Shown here: positions 44,547-53,657 of the stretch, one piece after another
Numbering within the stretch: position 1 is the first letter of the stretch
Layout: every line of letters begins with the position of its first letter
Source: Variovorax sp. OK212
Lineage (GTDB): Bacteria > Pseudomonadota > Gammaproteobacteria > Burkholderiales > Burkholderiaceae_C
NCBI RefSeq assembly: GCF_900112425.1
Contig: NZ_FOLP01000001.1
Coordinates: 1,362,902-1,426,901, forward strand
Length of the DNA stretch: 64,000 bases
Direction: 5' to 3'
Made by a program: the position numbers and the translations under genes
The notes under the pieces: generated by a model
Seen by the model: the letters and a program-made list of their open reading frames with translations, nothing else
Databases searched by the model: none
What the model was told of the DNA's origin: nothing

Positions 44547-46361
44547 TCAGAGCACGTCGCTGGCGAAATCGGCCAGGCGCGAGCGTTCGCCGCGCGCCAG
44601 CGTGATGTGCCCGCCGTGCGGCCAGCCCTTGAACTTGTCGACCGCGAAGGTCAGGCCCGAGGAGCCTTCCGTCAGGTACGGCGTATCGATCTGCGCCAGG
44701 TTGCCCATGCAGATGATCTTGGTCCCGGGGCCGGCACGGGTGATCAGCGTCTTCATCTGCTTGGGCGTGAGGTTCTGCGCCTCGTCGATGATCACGTACT
44801 TGTTGAGGAAGGTGCGCCCGCGCATGAAGTTCATGCTCTTGACCTTGATGCGGCTGCGGATCAGCTCGTTGGTGGCCGCGCGGCCCCACTCGCCGGCACC
44901 ACCGCCGTCGCCCTTGGCCAGGAACTCGAGGTTGTCGTCGAGCGCGCCCATCCAGGGGCCCATCTTTTCTTCTTCCGTGCCGGGCAGGAAGCCGATGTCC
45001 TCGCCCACGCTCACGGTGGCGCGGGTCATGATGATCTCGGTGTAGCGGCGGTCGTCGAGCACCTGCGTGAGGCCGGAGGCCAGCGCCATCAGGGTCTTGC
45101 CGGTGCCGGCGGTGCCGGTCAGCGTGACGAAGTCGATCTCGGGGTCCATCAGCAGGTTCATCGCGAAGTTCTGCTCGCGGTTGCGGGTGTTCACGCCCCA
45201 CACGGCGTTCTTGCCCGAGCTGTAGTCCTTCAGTGTCTTGAGCACCGCGGTCTTGTCGCGGATCTCGGTGACGCGCGCGTACATGCTCGGTTCACCGGGC
45301 GCCTCGAAGTACACGAACTGGTTGATGTACAGGTTGGGTACCAGCGGACCGCTGATCCGGTAGAACGTGTTGCTGCCGCTCTGCCAGCTCTCCACGGTCT
45401 TGCTCTGGCGGGTCCAGAAGTCGGCCGGCAGTGCCAGCGAACCCGCGTAGAGCAGGTCGCCGTCTTCCAGCGTCTTGTCGTTCTGGTAGTCGTCGGCGGC
45501 CAGGCCCAGCGCGCGCGCCTTGACGCGCATGTTGATGTCCTTGGACACCAGCACCACTTCCTGCCTGGGCTTGCCGGGCTTGTCGGTGGCGTACTCGTCG
45601 CGCAGTGCCTGCACCACGCCCAGGATCTGGTTGTCGGCCTTGCCCTGCGGCAGGCTGACCGGCAGCGAGTAGTCGAGCGGGGCGGTCTGGAAGAACAGCC
45701 TGCCGCCGGCCTCGCGGTGGCCGGTGGTGTCGAGCTTCAGGCCCTTGTCGATGTCGGCGTCCTGCGCACCGGCCAGCGCGTCGAGCGTGCGGCTGGTCTG
45801 GCGGCCGTTGCGCGCGACTTCGGTGGTGCCCTTCTTGTGGCCGTCGAGTTCTTCCAGCACGATCATCGGCAGGAAGATGTCGTGCTCCTCGAAGCGGAAC
45901 AGGCACATCGGGTCGTGCAGCAGCACGTTGGTGTCGAGCACGAACAGCTTGGCCGGTCCGGTGGACTTGCTGCGCTTGGTGCGGGCCGGGGCCTGCGGTG
46001 CGGCCACCGGGGCAGGGGCGGGCGCGGCCGGGGAGACCGTGGGCACGCGCGTCTCGACCTGGATGGCCACGGGCTGCTGCGGCGCGCTCACCGGCACGGG
46101 AGCGGGTGTGGACGCGGGCACGGGCACGGGCACCGGTTTGGCCTTGGCCTTGGCCCGGCGCGACGGACGGGCGGTTTCGCCGCCGCCTTCGGCGCCGAGG
46201 TTGTCGAACAGTTCCAGCGGCTGCGGGCCGCGCGAACCGGCATCGTCAGCACGTTCTTCGCCGGACCGGCGCGAGCCCCTGTGCGAGGACCGGGCGGGCG
46301 CGTCGATCGCGTCCGGCGAGAGCAATGCAGCGCGTTTCGTGGGGGCGGGAGGCAATGGCAT
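44547..46361 (-). CDS. phoH2: PhoH family protein, PIN-PhoH fusion (PhoH2 type)
   Basis: A 604-residue protein. The first 135 residues are low-complexity and basic/Pro-rich. A PIN nuclease domain follows (KLFVLDTNVLLHDPMCLFRF with Asp143, then IVLEELDGHKKG and VSKDINMRVKARALG), then the PhoH ATPase: TLTGTAGTGKTLMALASGLT (Walker A), IGFLPGTEEEKMGPWMG, VIIDEAQNLTPKQMK (Walker B). PhoH2 proteins combine RNA unwinding with RNA cleavage and resemble VapC-coupled modules. A terminator separates it from bcp upstream. Confidence 0.92.
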   Translation of the reverse strand: MPLPPAPTKRAALLSPDAIDAPARSSHRGSRRSGEERADDAGSRGPQPLELFDNLGAEGGGETARPSRRAKAKAKPVPVPVPASTPAPVPVSAPQQPVAIQVETRVPTVSPAAPAPAPVAAPQAPARTKRSKSTGPAKLFVLDTNVLLHDPMCLFRFEEHDIFLPMIVLEELDGHKKGTTEVARNGRQTSRTLDALAGAQDADIDKGLKLDTTGHREAGGRLFFQTAPLDYSLPVSLPQGKADNQILGVVQALRDEYATDKPGKPRQEVVLVSKDINMRVKARALGLAADDYQNDKTLEDGDLLYAGSLALPADFWTRQSKTVESWQSGSNTFYRISGPLVPNLYINQFVYFEAPGEPSMYARVTEIRDKTAVLKTLKDYSSGKNAVWGVNTRNREQNFAMNLLMDPEIDFVTLTGTAGTGKTLMALASGLTQVLDDRRYTEIIMTRATVSVGEDIGFLPGTEEEKMGPWMGALDDNLEFLAKGDGGGAGEWGRAATNELIRSRIKVKSMNFMRGRTFLNKYVIIDEAQNLTPKQMKTLITRAGPGTKIICMGNLAQIDTPYLTEGSSGLTFAVDKFKGWPHGGHITLARGERSRLADFASDVL

Positions 46362-46398
46362 GTGTCAGATCGCTCGCAGAAAGTAGGAACCAGAAAAC

Positions 46399-46432
46399 GA
46401 AAAAGCCGCCTGTAGACCAAGGCGGCTTTGTT
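46399..46432 (-). terminator. Intrinsic terminator of bcp
   Basis: On the minus strand AAAGCCGCCT and AGGCGGCTTT with a TGGTCTAC loop, ending in TTTTT. It separates bcp from phoH. Confidence 0.85.
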
Positions 46433-46508
46433 CGGGGGATGCGGTCGTGGAGCTCAACGGCATGAGGCCATTATGCACACCCCGGATGACGGCCCGGCTG
46501 CTCTTTAC

Positions 46509-46538
46509 GCGCTGCGTTGGGCATTCCCCACGCAGCGC
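46509..46538. repeat. 9-bp inverted repeat after bcp
   Basis: GCGCTGCGT (46509-46517) and ACGCAGCGC (46530-46538), perfect, with a 12-base loop and no T run. It lies in the 150-base stretch between bcp and its terminator, where I see no gene. Confidence 0.7.
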
Positions 46539-46581
46539 TGCCAAAGCGCCGGACCGGCGAGCTGTTCGCCCGCCGCGGCCG

Positions 46582-47058
46582 TCAGGCGGCCTTCTTGAGG
46601 GCCTTGACAGCCTTGAGCACGTCGTCGACATGGCCCGGGACCTTGAGTCCGCGCCATTCGGCCTTCAGGATGCCGTCGGCGCCGATCAGGAAGGTGCTGC
46701 GCTCGATGCCCTTGACCTTCTTGCCGTACATGATCTTGTTCTTGACCACGCCGAACATGTGGCACATCTTCTCTTCGGTATCGGCAATGAGCTCGAAGGG
46801 GAGTTCGAGCTTGGCCTTGAACTCGTCGTGCGACTTCATGTTGTCGCGCGAAACGCCGAACACCGTGGCCCCTGCCTTTTCGAAATCCTTGTAGCGGTCG
46901 CGGAATTGCATCGCTTCGGTGGTACAGCCCGGAGTGTTATCTTTCGGGTAAAAGTACATGACCAGCACGTGGCCGAGATGCGAGGTATTCGAGACCTTGA
47001 GGCCGCCCGTGGCGTTGGCGTCGAATTCAGGAATGGGTTTGTTGACAACGATCGCCAT
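46582..47058 (-). CDS. bcp: Peroxiredoxin, Bcp/PrxQ type
   Basis: A 158-residue thiol peroxidase. The peroxidatic Cys45 lies in PKDNTPGCTTEAM. The second cysteine five residues later, common in PrxQ, is Met50 here; another Cys (Cys99, EEKMCHMFG) is available. So it is either a 1-Cys form or uses the alternative resolving Cys. It reduces hydroperoxides in the cytoplasm with thioredoxin-like donors. It has its own terminator downstream. Confidence 0.93.
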   Translation of the reverse strand: MAIVVNKPIPEFDANATGGLKVSNTSHLGHVLVMYFYPKDNTPGCTTEAMQFRDRYKDFEKAGATVFGVSRDNMKSHDEFKAKLELPFELIADTEEKMCHMFGVVKNKIMYGKKVKGIERSTFLIGADGILKAEWRGLKVPGHVDDVLKAVKALKKAA

Positions 47059-47207
47059 GAAACTTGTTTTCTCCGTTAGATTCCGTCTTCGAGCCCTCTC
47101 GCACCGTTTTCAGACGGGCTTGCTCGAAGAATGAAGGATTGGTCGTTGCTAACTTTGGGGTAGCGGGCCTGTTCGCAACCCAGTATTTTACCCCGAAAAC
47201 ACCCGCC

Positions 47208-47591
47208 TCAGTCAGCCGCAGGGCTCTCGACGAGCAGGGCAGCGATGACATGCCTGCCTTCGCCGGCCAGGATGTTGTAGGTTCGGCAGGCTGCGGCGGT
47301 GTCCATGGTCTCCACACCGGTGCGCTGTGCCATCAGTGGCCGCAGCCATGCGGGCTGGGGAAACCGGATTCGGCTTCCGCTGCCGAAAATGATCAATTCC
47401 GCGCCCAGCGAGGCCAGTTGCGCGAAATGTTCCGGCCCGATCTGCTCGAAGCTCGAACAATCCCAGGCGAAGCGCTCTCCGCGTGAGCCGACGACCACGC
47501 TGCCTTCGACCTTTTCGTTGTTGATCGCCACCCAGCCGGGGCCGTGTGCGGTGAGGGATTGGGCGTCGGATTTGTCGGGCTGGAGCTTCAT
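47208..47591 (-). CDS. Mth938-like domain-containing protein (DUF498)
   Basis: A 127-residue protein: WVAINNEKVEGSVVVGSRGE, GPEHFAQLASLGAELIIFGS and VETMDTAAACRTYNILAGEG, RHVIAALL, the pattern of the Mth938/NDUFAF3 family, whose mitochondrial member helps assemble complex I. The role in bacteria is unclear. ATG at 47591 was chosen (a 20-residue extension to 47651 would run into the alaA leader). It is divergent from alaA and precedes bcp on the same strand. Confidence 0.85.
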   Translation of the reverse strand: MKLQPDKSDAQSLTAHGPGWVAINNEKVEGSVVVGSRGERFAWDCSSFEQIGPEHFAQLASLGAELIIFGSGSRIRFPQPAWLRPLMAQRTGVETMDTAAACRTYNILAGEGRHVIAALLVESPAAD

Positions 47592-47632
47592 CTGTGCACT
47601 GGGAACTGTGGTCAAATTATAGGTTTTCCCTA

Positions 47633-47726
47633 GTGACACGAGCCCTCGCAAGGGCTTTTTCCAGGCGTGGCCCTCCGGGCCTGTAACTCCGAGTAAGCAA
47701 CCCGTTAACCCGAGCCCGGGAGGGCC
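47633..47726 (+). promoter_or_regulatory. Leader of alaA: short open frame, terminator-like hairpin and SD-sequestering complement
   Basis: AGCCCT-CGCA-AGGGCT followed by TTTTT (47641-47660) is a small terminator-like hairpin. GGCCCTCC (47669-47676) is a perfect complement of GGAGGGCC (47719-47726), which contains the alaA ribosome binding site; three more pairs extend the stem past one bulge. A 17-codon frame, GTG at 47633 to TAA at 47684-47686, encodes VTRALARAFSRRGPPGL and ends over the anti-SD arm. This arrangement suggests regulation by leader translation; it is unproved. Confidence 0.5.
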
Positions 47727-47728
47727 CT

Positions 47729-48961
47729 TTGAAGCAGCTCAAGAAATCGGCCAAGCTGGCCAACGTCCTCTACGACATCCGCGGTCCCATCATGGACGCC
47801 GCCAAGCAGATGGAAGAGGACGGCCAGAAGATCATCAAGCTCAACATCGGCAACCTCGCCGTGTTCGGCTTCGATGCCCCGGAGGAAATCCAGCAGGACA
47901 TGGCGCGCAACCTGCCGATTTCCGCCGGTTACTCCGACAGCAAGGGCGTCTTCGCCGCGCGCAAGGCGGTGATGCATGAGACGCAGAAGCAGGGCATCAC
48001 GGGCGTCACGCTCGACGACATCTACCTCGGCAACGGCGCCAGCGAGCTGATCGCCATGTCGACCAACGCGCTGCTCGACGACGGCGACGAGCTGCTGCTC
48101 CCGGCCCCCGACTACCCGCTGTGGACCGCCTCCACCAGCCTGTCCGGCGGCACCCCCGTGCATTACCTGTGCGACGAGGCCAATGGCTGGATGCCCAACC
48201 TGGACGACATCCGCGCCAAGATCACGCCGCGCACCAAGGGCATCGTGGTCATCAACCCGAACAACCCGACCGGCGCGCTGTATTCCGACGATCTGCTGAA
48301 GAGCATCGTGGCCATCGCGCGCGAGCACGGCCTGGTCATCTTCGCCGACGAGGTCTACGACAAGGTGCTGTACGACGGTGTCAAGCACACCGCCATCGCC
48401 AGCCTGTCGAGCGACGTGCTCACGCTGACCTTCAATTCGCTTTCCAAGAGCTACCGTTCGTGCGGCTACCGCGCCGGCTGGCTCGTGGTGTCGGGCGACA
48501 AGCGCAGTGCGCAGGACTACATCGAGGGCCTGAACATGCTCTCGAACATGCGCCTGTGCGCCAACGTGCCCGGCCAGTGGGCCATCCAGACGGCGCTCGG
48601 CGGCTACCAGAGCATCAACGACCTCGTGTGCGATGGCGGCCGCCTGCGCCGCCAGCGCGACCTGGCCTACGAGCTCATCACCGCCATTCCCGGCGTGAGC
48701 TGCGTCAAGCCCAGCGCCGCGCTCTACATGTTCCCCAAGCTCGACCCCGAGGTCTACCCGATCGAGGACGACCGCCAGTTCTTCCTCGAGCTGCTGAAGG
48801 AAACCCGCGTGATGCTGGTGCAGGGCACCGGCTTCAACTGGGCCACGCCCGACCACTTCCGCATCGTGTTCCTGCCCCATGAGGACGATCTGCGCGAGGC
48901 CATCAACCGCATCGCGAAGTTCCTGGAGCAGTACCGCTTGCGCCGCAAGACGCGCCCATGA
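47729..48961 (+). CDS. alaA: Alanine transaminase AlaA-like (PLP-dependent aminotransferase class I)
   Basis: A 410-residue fold-type I aminotransferase starting at TTG with GGGAGGG five bases upstream. YDIRGPIMDAAKQMEEDGQK, INPNNPTGALYSDDLL, IFADEVYDKVLYDG, the PLP lysine in TFNSLSKSYRSCGYRAGWLV and MRLCANVPGQWAIQTALGGY match the E. coli AlaA group along the whole length. It makes alanine from pyruvate and glutamate. The LNIGNPAPFGF segment of AlaA reads LNIGNLAVFGF here. It overlaps the next gene by ATGA. Confidence 0.9.
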   Translation: MKQLKKSAKLANVLYDIRGPIMDAAKQMEEDGQKIIKLNIGNLAVFGFDAPEEIQQDMARNLPISAGYSDSKGVFAARKAVMHETQKQGITGVTLDDIYLGNGASELIAMSTNALLDDGDELLLPAPDYPLWTASTSLSGGTPVHYLCDEANGWMPNLDDIRAKITPRTKGIVVINPNNPTGALYSDDLLKSIVAIAREHGLVIFADEVYDKVLYDGVKHTAIASLSSDVLTLTFNSLSKSYRSCGYRAGWLVVSGDKRSAQDYIEGLNMLSNMRLCANVPGQWAIQTALGGYQSINDLVCDGGRLRRQRDLAYELITAIPGVSCVKPSAALYMFPKLDPEVYPIEDDRQFFLELLKETRVMLVQGTGFNWATPDHFRIVFLPHEDDLREAINRIAKFLEQYRLRRKTRP

Positions 48962-49989
48962 AGCCGGCCTGCGTCGCTGCCGCCCTGTCGCTTGCCGCGC
49001 TGTCTGCGCTTTCTGCGGCCGCCGCCGACAAGGCGCCCGTTTCCTTCTCGCACAACGACTGGGAACTGGCCTGCGACAACACGCGCACCTGCCGCGCAGC
49101 CGGCTACCAGCAGGACGGCGAGCCGGTGTCGATGCGCATCACCCGCAAGGCCGGGCCCGGCACCACGGTCGACATCGCGCTGCAAGCTGGCGGCGAAGAC
49201 GAGCTCAAGGGCCCGTTGCGCCTGAAGGTCGGCAAGGCCACCGTGTCCGGCCTCGAGGGTGGCTCTCCCAGCCTCGACGCCAACCAGGTCCGCACCGTGC
49301 TGCCCGAACTCCTCAAGAGCGACGATGCCACCCTCACGGCCGGCGGCGGCAAGAAGCGGGTGCTCTCGCTGTCCGGCCTCAACGCCGTGCTGTTGAAGAT
49401 GGACGAAGCCCAGGGCCGTGTCGACACGCCGGGCGCGCTGGTGCGCCGCGGTGGCAAGCCCGAATCCTCCGTGCTGGCGGCGCTGCCGATGCCCGTCGTC
49501 AATGCGCTCAAGCCCGTCAAGGCGCGCCCCGGCGACGATGCCCTGGCGGCGCGCATCTTTCCCTCTCTCAAGTTGAGCGAAGCCGACGGCCCCTGCAACA
49601 GCATGGACGCGGTGCAAGCGAAGTCGCTTCAGGTCCACCGCCTGACCGACAGCAAGGTCCTGCTGTCGCTGGAATGCAGCGTGGGTGCCTACAACTCCAC
49701 CAGCCAGCTCTGGATCGCCAACGACAAGCCGCCCTATGCGCCATCGGCCCTCGAAGCCAACGGCGATTTCGACGACAAGGACGCCAGCGTCTCCTCCGTC
49801 ATGAGGGTCCGCGGCGTCGGCGACTGCGTGTCGAGCGAAACCTGGCACTTCGACGGCAAGGGCTTCGTGCGAACCGGCGCCACCATCGACAGCCTGTGCC
49901 GCGACTTTCCCGGCGGCGCCTGGAACTTGCCCCGCTACGTCAGCCGCGTCGTGAACGCCACGCCGTCCGCCACCCCATCCAAACCATGA
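48958..49989 (+). CDS. DUF1176 domain-containing exported protein
   Basis: A 343-residue protein with a signal peptide (cleavage near SAAAA-DKAPV), then HNDWELACDNTRTCRAAGYQ, which is the DUF1176 start, and further paired cysteines (DGPCNSMD, LECSVGAYN, GDCVSSETWHF, DSLCRDFPGG) that suggest disulfides. Periplasmic, function unknown. It sits between alaA and hom and is coupled to both by four-base overlaps if hom starts at 49986. Confidence 0.85.
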   Translation: MKPACVAAALSLAALSALSAAAADKAPVSFSHNDWELACDNTRTCRAAGYQQDGEPVSMRITRKAGPGTTVDIALQAGGEDELKGPLRLKVGKATVSGLEGGSPSLDANQVRTVLPELLKSDDATLTAGGGKKRVLSLSGLNAVLLKMDEAQGRVDTPGALVRRGGKPESSVLAALPMPVVNALKPVKARPGDDALAARIFPSLKLSEADGPCNSMDAVQAKSLQVHRLTDSKVLLSLECSVGAYNSTSQLWIANDKPPYAPSALEANGDFDDKDASVSSVMRVRGVGDCVSSETWHFDGKGFVRTGATIDSLCRDFPGGAWNLPRYVSRVVNATPSATPSKP

Positions 49990-50012
49990 ACGCAACGAGT
50001 GCGACTCTCCCA

Positions 50013-51335
50013 ATGAAACCCATCCAAGTAGGCCTGCTCGGCGCAGGCACGGTCGGCAGCGGCACCTTCAAGGTGCTCCAGCGCAACCAGGAAGAAATCA
50101 AGCGCCGCGCCGGCCGCGGCATCGAGATCACCATGGTGGCCGACCTCGACACCGCCCGCGCCCGCGAAGTGGCCGGTGAAGGCGTCAAGGTGGTCGCCGA
50201 TGCGCGCGAGATCATCGCCAACCCCGACATCGACATCGTCATCGAGCTCATCGGCGGCTACGGCATCGCCAAGCAACTCGTGCTCGAGGCCATCGCGGCC
50301 GGCAAGCACGTGGTCACCGCCAACAAGGCGCTGCTCGCGGTGCACGGCACCGAGATCTTCGCGGCCGCGCACGCCAAGGGCGTGATGGTGGCCTTCGAGG
50401 CCGCGGTGGCCGGCGGCATCCCGATCATCAAGGCGCTGCGCGAAGGCCTCACGGCCAACAGCATCCAGTGGCTGGCCGGCATCATCAACGGCACCACCAA
50501 CTTCATCCTGTCCGAGATGCGCGACAAGGGCCTGGACTTCGCGACCGTGCTCAAGGAAGCGCAACGCCTGGGCTACGCCGAAGCCGACCCGACCTTCGAC
50601 ATCGAAGGCGTGGACGCCGGCCACAAGGTCACGCTGATGAGCGCCATCGCCTTCGGCATTCCGGTGCAGTTCGACAAGGCCCACATCGAAGGCATCACCA
50701 AGCTCGCCGCGCAGGACATCAAGTACGCCGAACAGCTGGGCTACCGCATCAAGCTGCTGGGCGTCACCAAGCGCACCGCCAAGGGCATCGAGCTGCGCGT
50801 GCACCCGTCGCTCGTGCCGTCCAAGCGCCTGCTGGCCAACGTCGAAGGCGCAATGAACGCCGTGGTCGTGCACGGCGATGCCGTGGGCACCACGCTGTAC
50901 TACGGCAAGGGCGCCGGCAGCGAGCCGACCGCCAGTGCCGTGATCGCCGACCTGGTCGACATCACCCGCCTGCACACCGCCGACGCCGCGCACCGCGTGC
51001 CGCACCTGGCCTTCCATCCGGACGCCATGAGCGACCTGAAGGTGCTGCCCATGTCCGAAGTCGTCACCAGCTACTACCTGCGCCTGCGCGTGGCCGACCA
51101 GGCCGGCGTGCTCGCCAAGGTGACGGGCCTGCTCGCCACCGCCGGCATCAGCATCGACGCCGTGCTGCAGCGCGAAGCCGACGAAGTGGGCGGCGAAGGC
51201 TCCACGCAGACCGACCTGATCATCCTCACGCACGACGCGCGCGAGGGCACCGTCAACGACGTCATGGCCGAGCTGCAGGCGCTGCCGACCGTGCTCGAAC
51301 CTATCGTGCGCATCCGCAAGGAAGAGCTGTCCTGA
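50013..51335 (+). CDS. hom: Homoserine dehydrogenase
   Basis: A 440-residue enzyme: NAD(P) motif VGLLGAGTVGSGTFKVL, catalytic region VVTANKALLAVHG, AFEAAVAGGIPIIKALREGL and INGTTNFILSEM, with the substrate Lys/Asp region GYAEADPTFDIEGVDAGHK, and a C-terminal ACT domain (LRLRVADQAGVLAKVTGLLA) for threonine feedback. It makes homoserine for threonine and methionine. An in-frame ATG at 49986 would add 9 residues and overlap the DUF1176 stop. thrC follows after one small gene. Confidence 0.95.
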   Translation: MKPIQVGLLGAGTVGSGTFKVLQRNQEEIKRRAGRGIEITMVADLDTARAREVAGEGVKVVADAREIIANPDIDIVIELIGGYGIAKQLVLEAIAAGKHVVTANKALLAVHGTEIFAAAHAKGVMVAFEAAVAGGIPIIKALREGLTANSIQWLAGIINGTTNFILSEMRDKGLDFATVLKEAQRLGYAEADPTFDIEGVDAGHKVTLMSAIAFGIPVQFDKAHIEGITKLAAQDIKYAEQLGYRIKLLGVTKRTAKGIELRVHPSLVPSKRLLANVEGAMNAVVVHGDAVGTTLYYGKGAGSEPTASAVIADLVDITRLHTADAAHRVPHLAFHPDAMSDLKVLPMSEVVTSYYLRLRVADQAGVLAKVTGLLATAGISIDAVLQREADEVGGEGSTQTDLIILTHDAREGTVNDVMAELQALPTVLEPIVRIRKEELS

Positions 51336-51353
51336 CCGTCATGGAACGCCGGT

Positions 51354-51668
51354 GTGCCCACGCTGATCGCCACCTTCGCGCTGGTCGGGTTGCTCCGCTT
51401 CGCGCACGTGGAGCTTCCTCGCTGGCACCTGGCGTTCTGGTTCGCGGTGCTGGTCGTGCTGGCGCTGTTCGCGAGCCTCGGATGGTGGCAACTTGCGCTC
51501 AATGGGGCGGGCAGCTTCCTGGCAGCCTGGGCCTACTTCTGCGCGCTCGATGCGACGGACAATGTCGAATACCGGGCATTGCACTACGTCGTTCTTTTCT
51601 TCGGTCTGTTGGCCTTGATCGGCTCTCGCTTCTGGCTTGATATCCGTCACTATGGAATCGGTCTCTAG
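51354..51668 (+). CDS. Small hypothetical membrane protein
   Basis: A 104-residue protein starting at GTG 51354, between hom and thrC. It has three or four hydrophobic segments (LIATFALVGLLRF; WHLAFWFAVLVVLALFASLG; AGSFLAAWAYFCAL; HYVVLFFGLLALIGSRFWL) and ends DIRHYGIGL. Codon use is like its neighbours. I do not recognise the family. It is in line with the hom-thrC operon but has no obvious link to threonine synthesis. Confidence 0.6.
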   Translation: MPTLIATFALVGLLRFAHVELPRWHLAFWFAVLVVLALFASLGWWQLALNGAGSFLAAWAYFCALDATDNVEYRALHYVVLFFGLLALIGSRFWLDIRHYGIGL

Positions 51669-51677
51669 GAATATCCT

Positions 51678-53093
51678 GTGAACTACCTGAGCACCCGCGG
51701 CCACCCCGACCGCAAGCGCTTCTGCGAAATTCTCCTCGAAGGCCTCGCGCCGGACGGCGGCCTCTACCTGCCCGAGCAATATCCGCAGGTCGACACCGCC
51801 ACGCTTGCCAAATGGCGCGCGCTGCCCTACGCCGAGCTGGCGTTCGAGATCCTCTCGCTCTACATCGACGACATTCCGCCGGCCGACCTGAAGGCGATCT
51901 GCGCGAAGACCTACACCGCCGACGTGTTCGGCTCCGAAGAGATCGTGCCGCTGCGCGAGCTCGAGGACGGCGTGTACCTCGAAGCCCTGTCCAACGGCCC
52001 CACGCTGGCCTTCAAGGACATGGCGATGCAGCTGCTGGGAAACCTGTTCGAGTACGAGCTGACCCGCCGCGGCGCGGAGCTCAACATCCTGGGCGCGACC
52101 AGCGGCGACACCGGCAGCGCGGCCGAGTACGCCATGCGCGGCAAGAAGGGCGTGCGCGTGTTCATGACCTCGCCGGACGGCCGCATGAGCCCGTTCCAGC
52201 AGGCACAGATGTTCAGCCTGCAGGACGAGAACATCCACAACATCGCCATCACTGGCGTGTTCGACGACTGCCAGGACATCGTCAAGGCGGTGTCGAACGA
52301 CCTGGCCTTCAAGCGCAAGTACCGCATCGGCACGGTCAACTCGATCAACTGGGCGCGCCTGCTGGCGCAGGTCGTCTACTACTTCGCGGGCTACTTCCAG
52401 GCCACGGCGGGCAACGACAAGCCCGTGAGCTTCACGGTGCCCTCGGGCAACTTCGGCAACGTCTGCGCGGGCCACGTGGCACGCATGATGGGCCTGCCGA
52501 TCCAGACGCTGGTGGTCGCCACCAACGAGAACGACGTGCTCGACGAGTTCTTCCGCACCGGCGTCTACCGCGTGCGCGCGTCGGTCGACACGCACGAGAC
52601 CTCGAGCCCGTCGATGGACATCAGCAAGGCCAGCAATTTCGAGCGCTTCGTGTTCGACCTGGTCGGGCGCGACGCCGCCAGGCTGCGCAAGCTGTTCGTG
52701 GAAGACCTGGGCCTGCAGGGCAGCTTCGACCTGAGCGCCGACCCGGTGTTCGAGCAGGCCGCCGGGCGCTTCGGCTTCAAGAGCGGACGCAGCACGCACG
52801 CCGACCGCCTGGCCACCATCCGCGACACCGACAAGCGCTTTGCCACGCTGGTCGACCCGCACACCGCCGACGGCCTGAAGGCCGCGCGCGAACAGCTCGC
52901 GCCGGGCGTGCCGATGGTGGTGCTGGAGACCGCGCTGCCCATCAAGTTCGCCGCCACGCTGGTCGAGGCGCTGGGCGAAGAACCCGCGCGGCCGAAGAAG
53001 TTCGAAGGCATCGAGGCGCTGCCCAAGCGCGTCGTGAAGCTGCCGGCCGACGCCGAGGCCGTGAAGGCCTACATCGCCGAAAACTGTGACTGA
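51678..53093 (+). CDS. thrC: Threonine synthase
   Basis: A 471-residue PLP enzyme of the long proteobacterial type, GTG start with TAGGA upstream. STRGHPDRKRFCEILLEGLA, the PLP lysine in NGPTLAFKDMAMQLLGNLF, ATSGDTGSAAEYAMRGKKG and FTVPSGNFGNVCAGHVARM are the landmarks. It converts O-phosphohomoserine to threonine, completing the pathway from hom; thrB is not in this window. Confidence 0.96.
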   Translation: MNYLSTRGHPDRKRFCEILLEGLAPDGGLYLPEQYPQVDTATLAKWRALPYAELAFEILSLYIDDIPPADLKAICAKTYTADVFGSEEIVPLRELEDGVYLEALSNGPTLAFKDMAMQLLGNLFEYELTRRGAELNILGATSGDTGSAAEYAMRGKKGVRVFMTSPDGRMSPFQQAQMFSLQDENIHNIAITGVFDDCQDIVKAVSNDLAFKRKYRIGTVNSINWARLLAQVVYYFAGYFQATAGNDKPVSFTVPSGNFGNVCAGHVARMMGLPIQTLVVATNENDVLDEFFRTGVYRVRASVDTHETSSPSMDISKASNFERFVFDLVGRDAARLRKLFVEDLGLQGSFDLSADPVFEQAAGRFGFKSGRSTHADRLATIRDTDKRFATLVDPHTADGLKAAREQLAPGVPMVVLETALPIKFAATLVEALGEEPARPKKFEGIEALPKRVVKLPADAEAVKAYIAENCD

Positions 53094-53111
53094 CCCCGGT
53101 CGCGCCCCCGC

Positions 53112-53657
53112 ATGAAGGTCGTCGGTTTCGCCGGTTATTCGGGCGCGGGCAAGACCACGCTGCTTGAGCGCCTCATTCCGGCGCTCAAGCAGCTCGGCCA
53201 GCGCGTGTCGGTGGTCAAGCACGCGCACCACAAGTTCGACATCGACCATCCCGGCAAGGACACCTACCGCCACCGCGAGGCCGGTGCCTTCGAGGTGGTG
53301 GTGGCGTCCGACAAGCGGCTCGCGGTCATGCGCGAGTTCGAGGTGCCGGTGGAGCTCGATGTGCACCAGCTGCTGGCCGAGGTGCACCCGGCCGCCGACT
53401 GGGTGCTGGTCGAGGGCTTCCGGCACAGCGACGTGCTGAAGATCGAGATCTGGCGCCAGCCCGAGGGCAGCGAGCCGTCGCGCCCGGTGCTCTACGTCGA
53501 CGATCCGTTCGTCACCGCCATTGCCACGGACGACCCCGCCAGCCTGCCGTCGCCCACCGAGCGGCCGCTGTTCGACCTCAACGACGCCGAGGCCATTGCG
53601 AAGTGGTTGATCGACAGCGGCGAGCGCTTCGAATACAACCCCGAACACCATGGCTGA
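53112..53657 (+). CDS. mobB: Molybdopterin-guanine dinucleotide biosynthesis adaptor MobB
   Basis: A 181-residue GTP-binding protein: P-loop VVGFAGYSGAGKTTLLERLI, VVKHAHHKFDIDHPGKDTYR, and DWVLVEGFRHSDVLKIEIW. MobB helps MobA attach GMP to molybdopterin. Its 3' end overlaps moeA by 8 bases. Confidence 0.93.
   Translation: MKVVGFAGYSGAGKTTLLERLIPALKQLGQRVSVVKHAHHKFDIDHPGKDTYRHREAGAFEVVVASDKRLAVMREFEVPVELDVHQLLAEVHPAADWVLVEGFRHSDVLKIEIWRQPEGSEPSRPVLYVDDPFVTAIATDDPASLPSPTERPLFDLNDAEAIAKWLIDSGERFEYNPEHHG

Noticed and set aside
47641..47660. Hairpin before alaA considered only as a terminator of a leftward gene
   Set aside because: The T run follows it on the plus strand, and the leftward gene starts upstream at 47591, so it belongs to the alaA leader instead.
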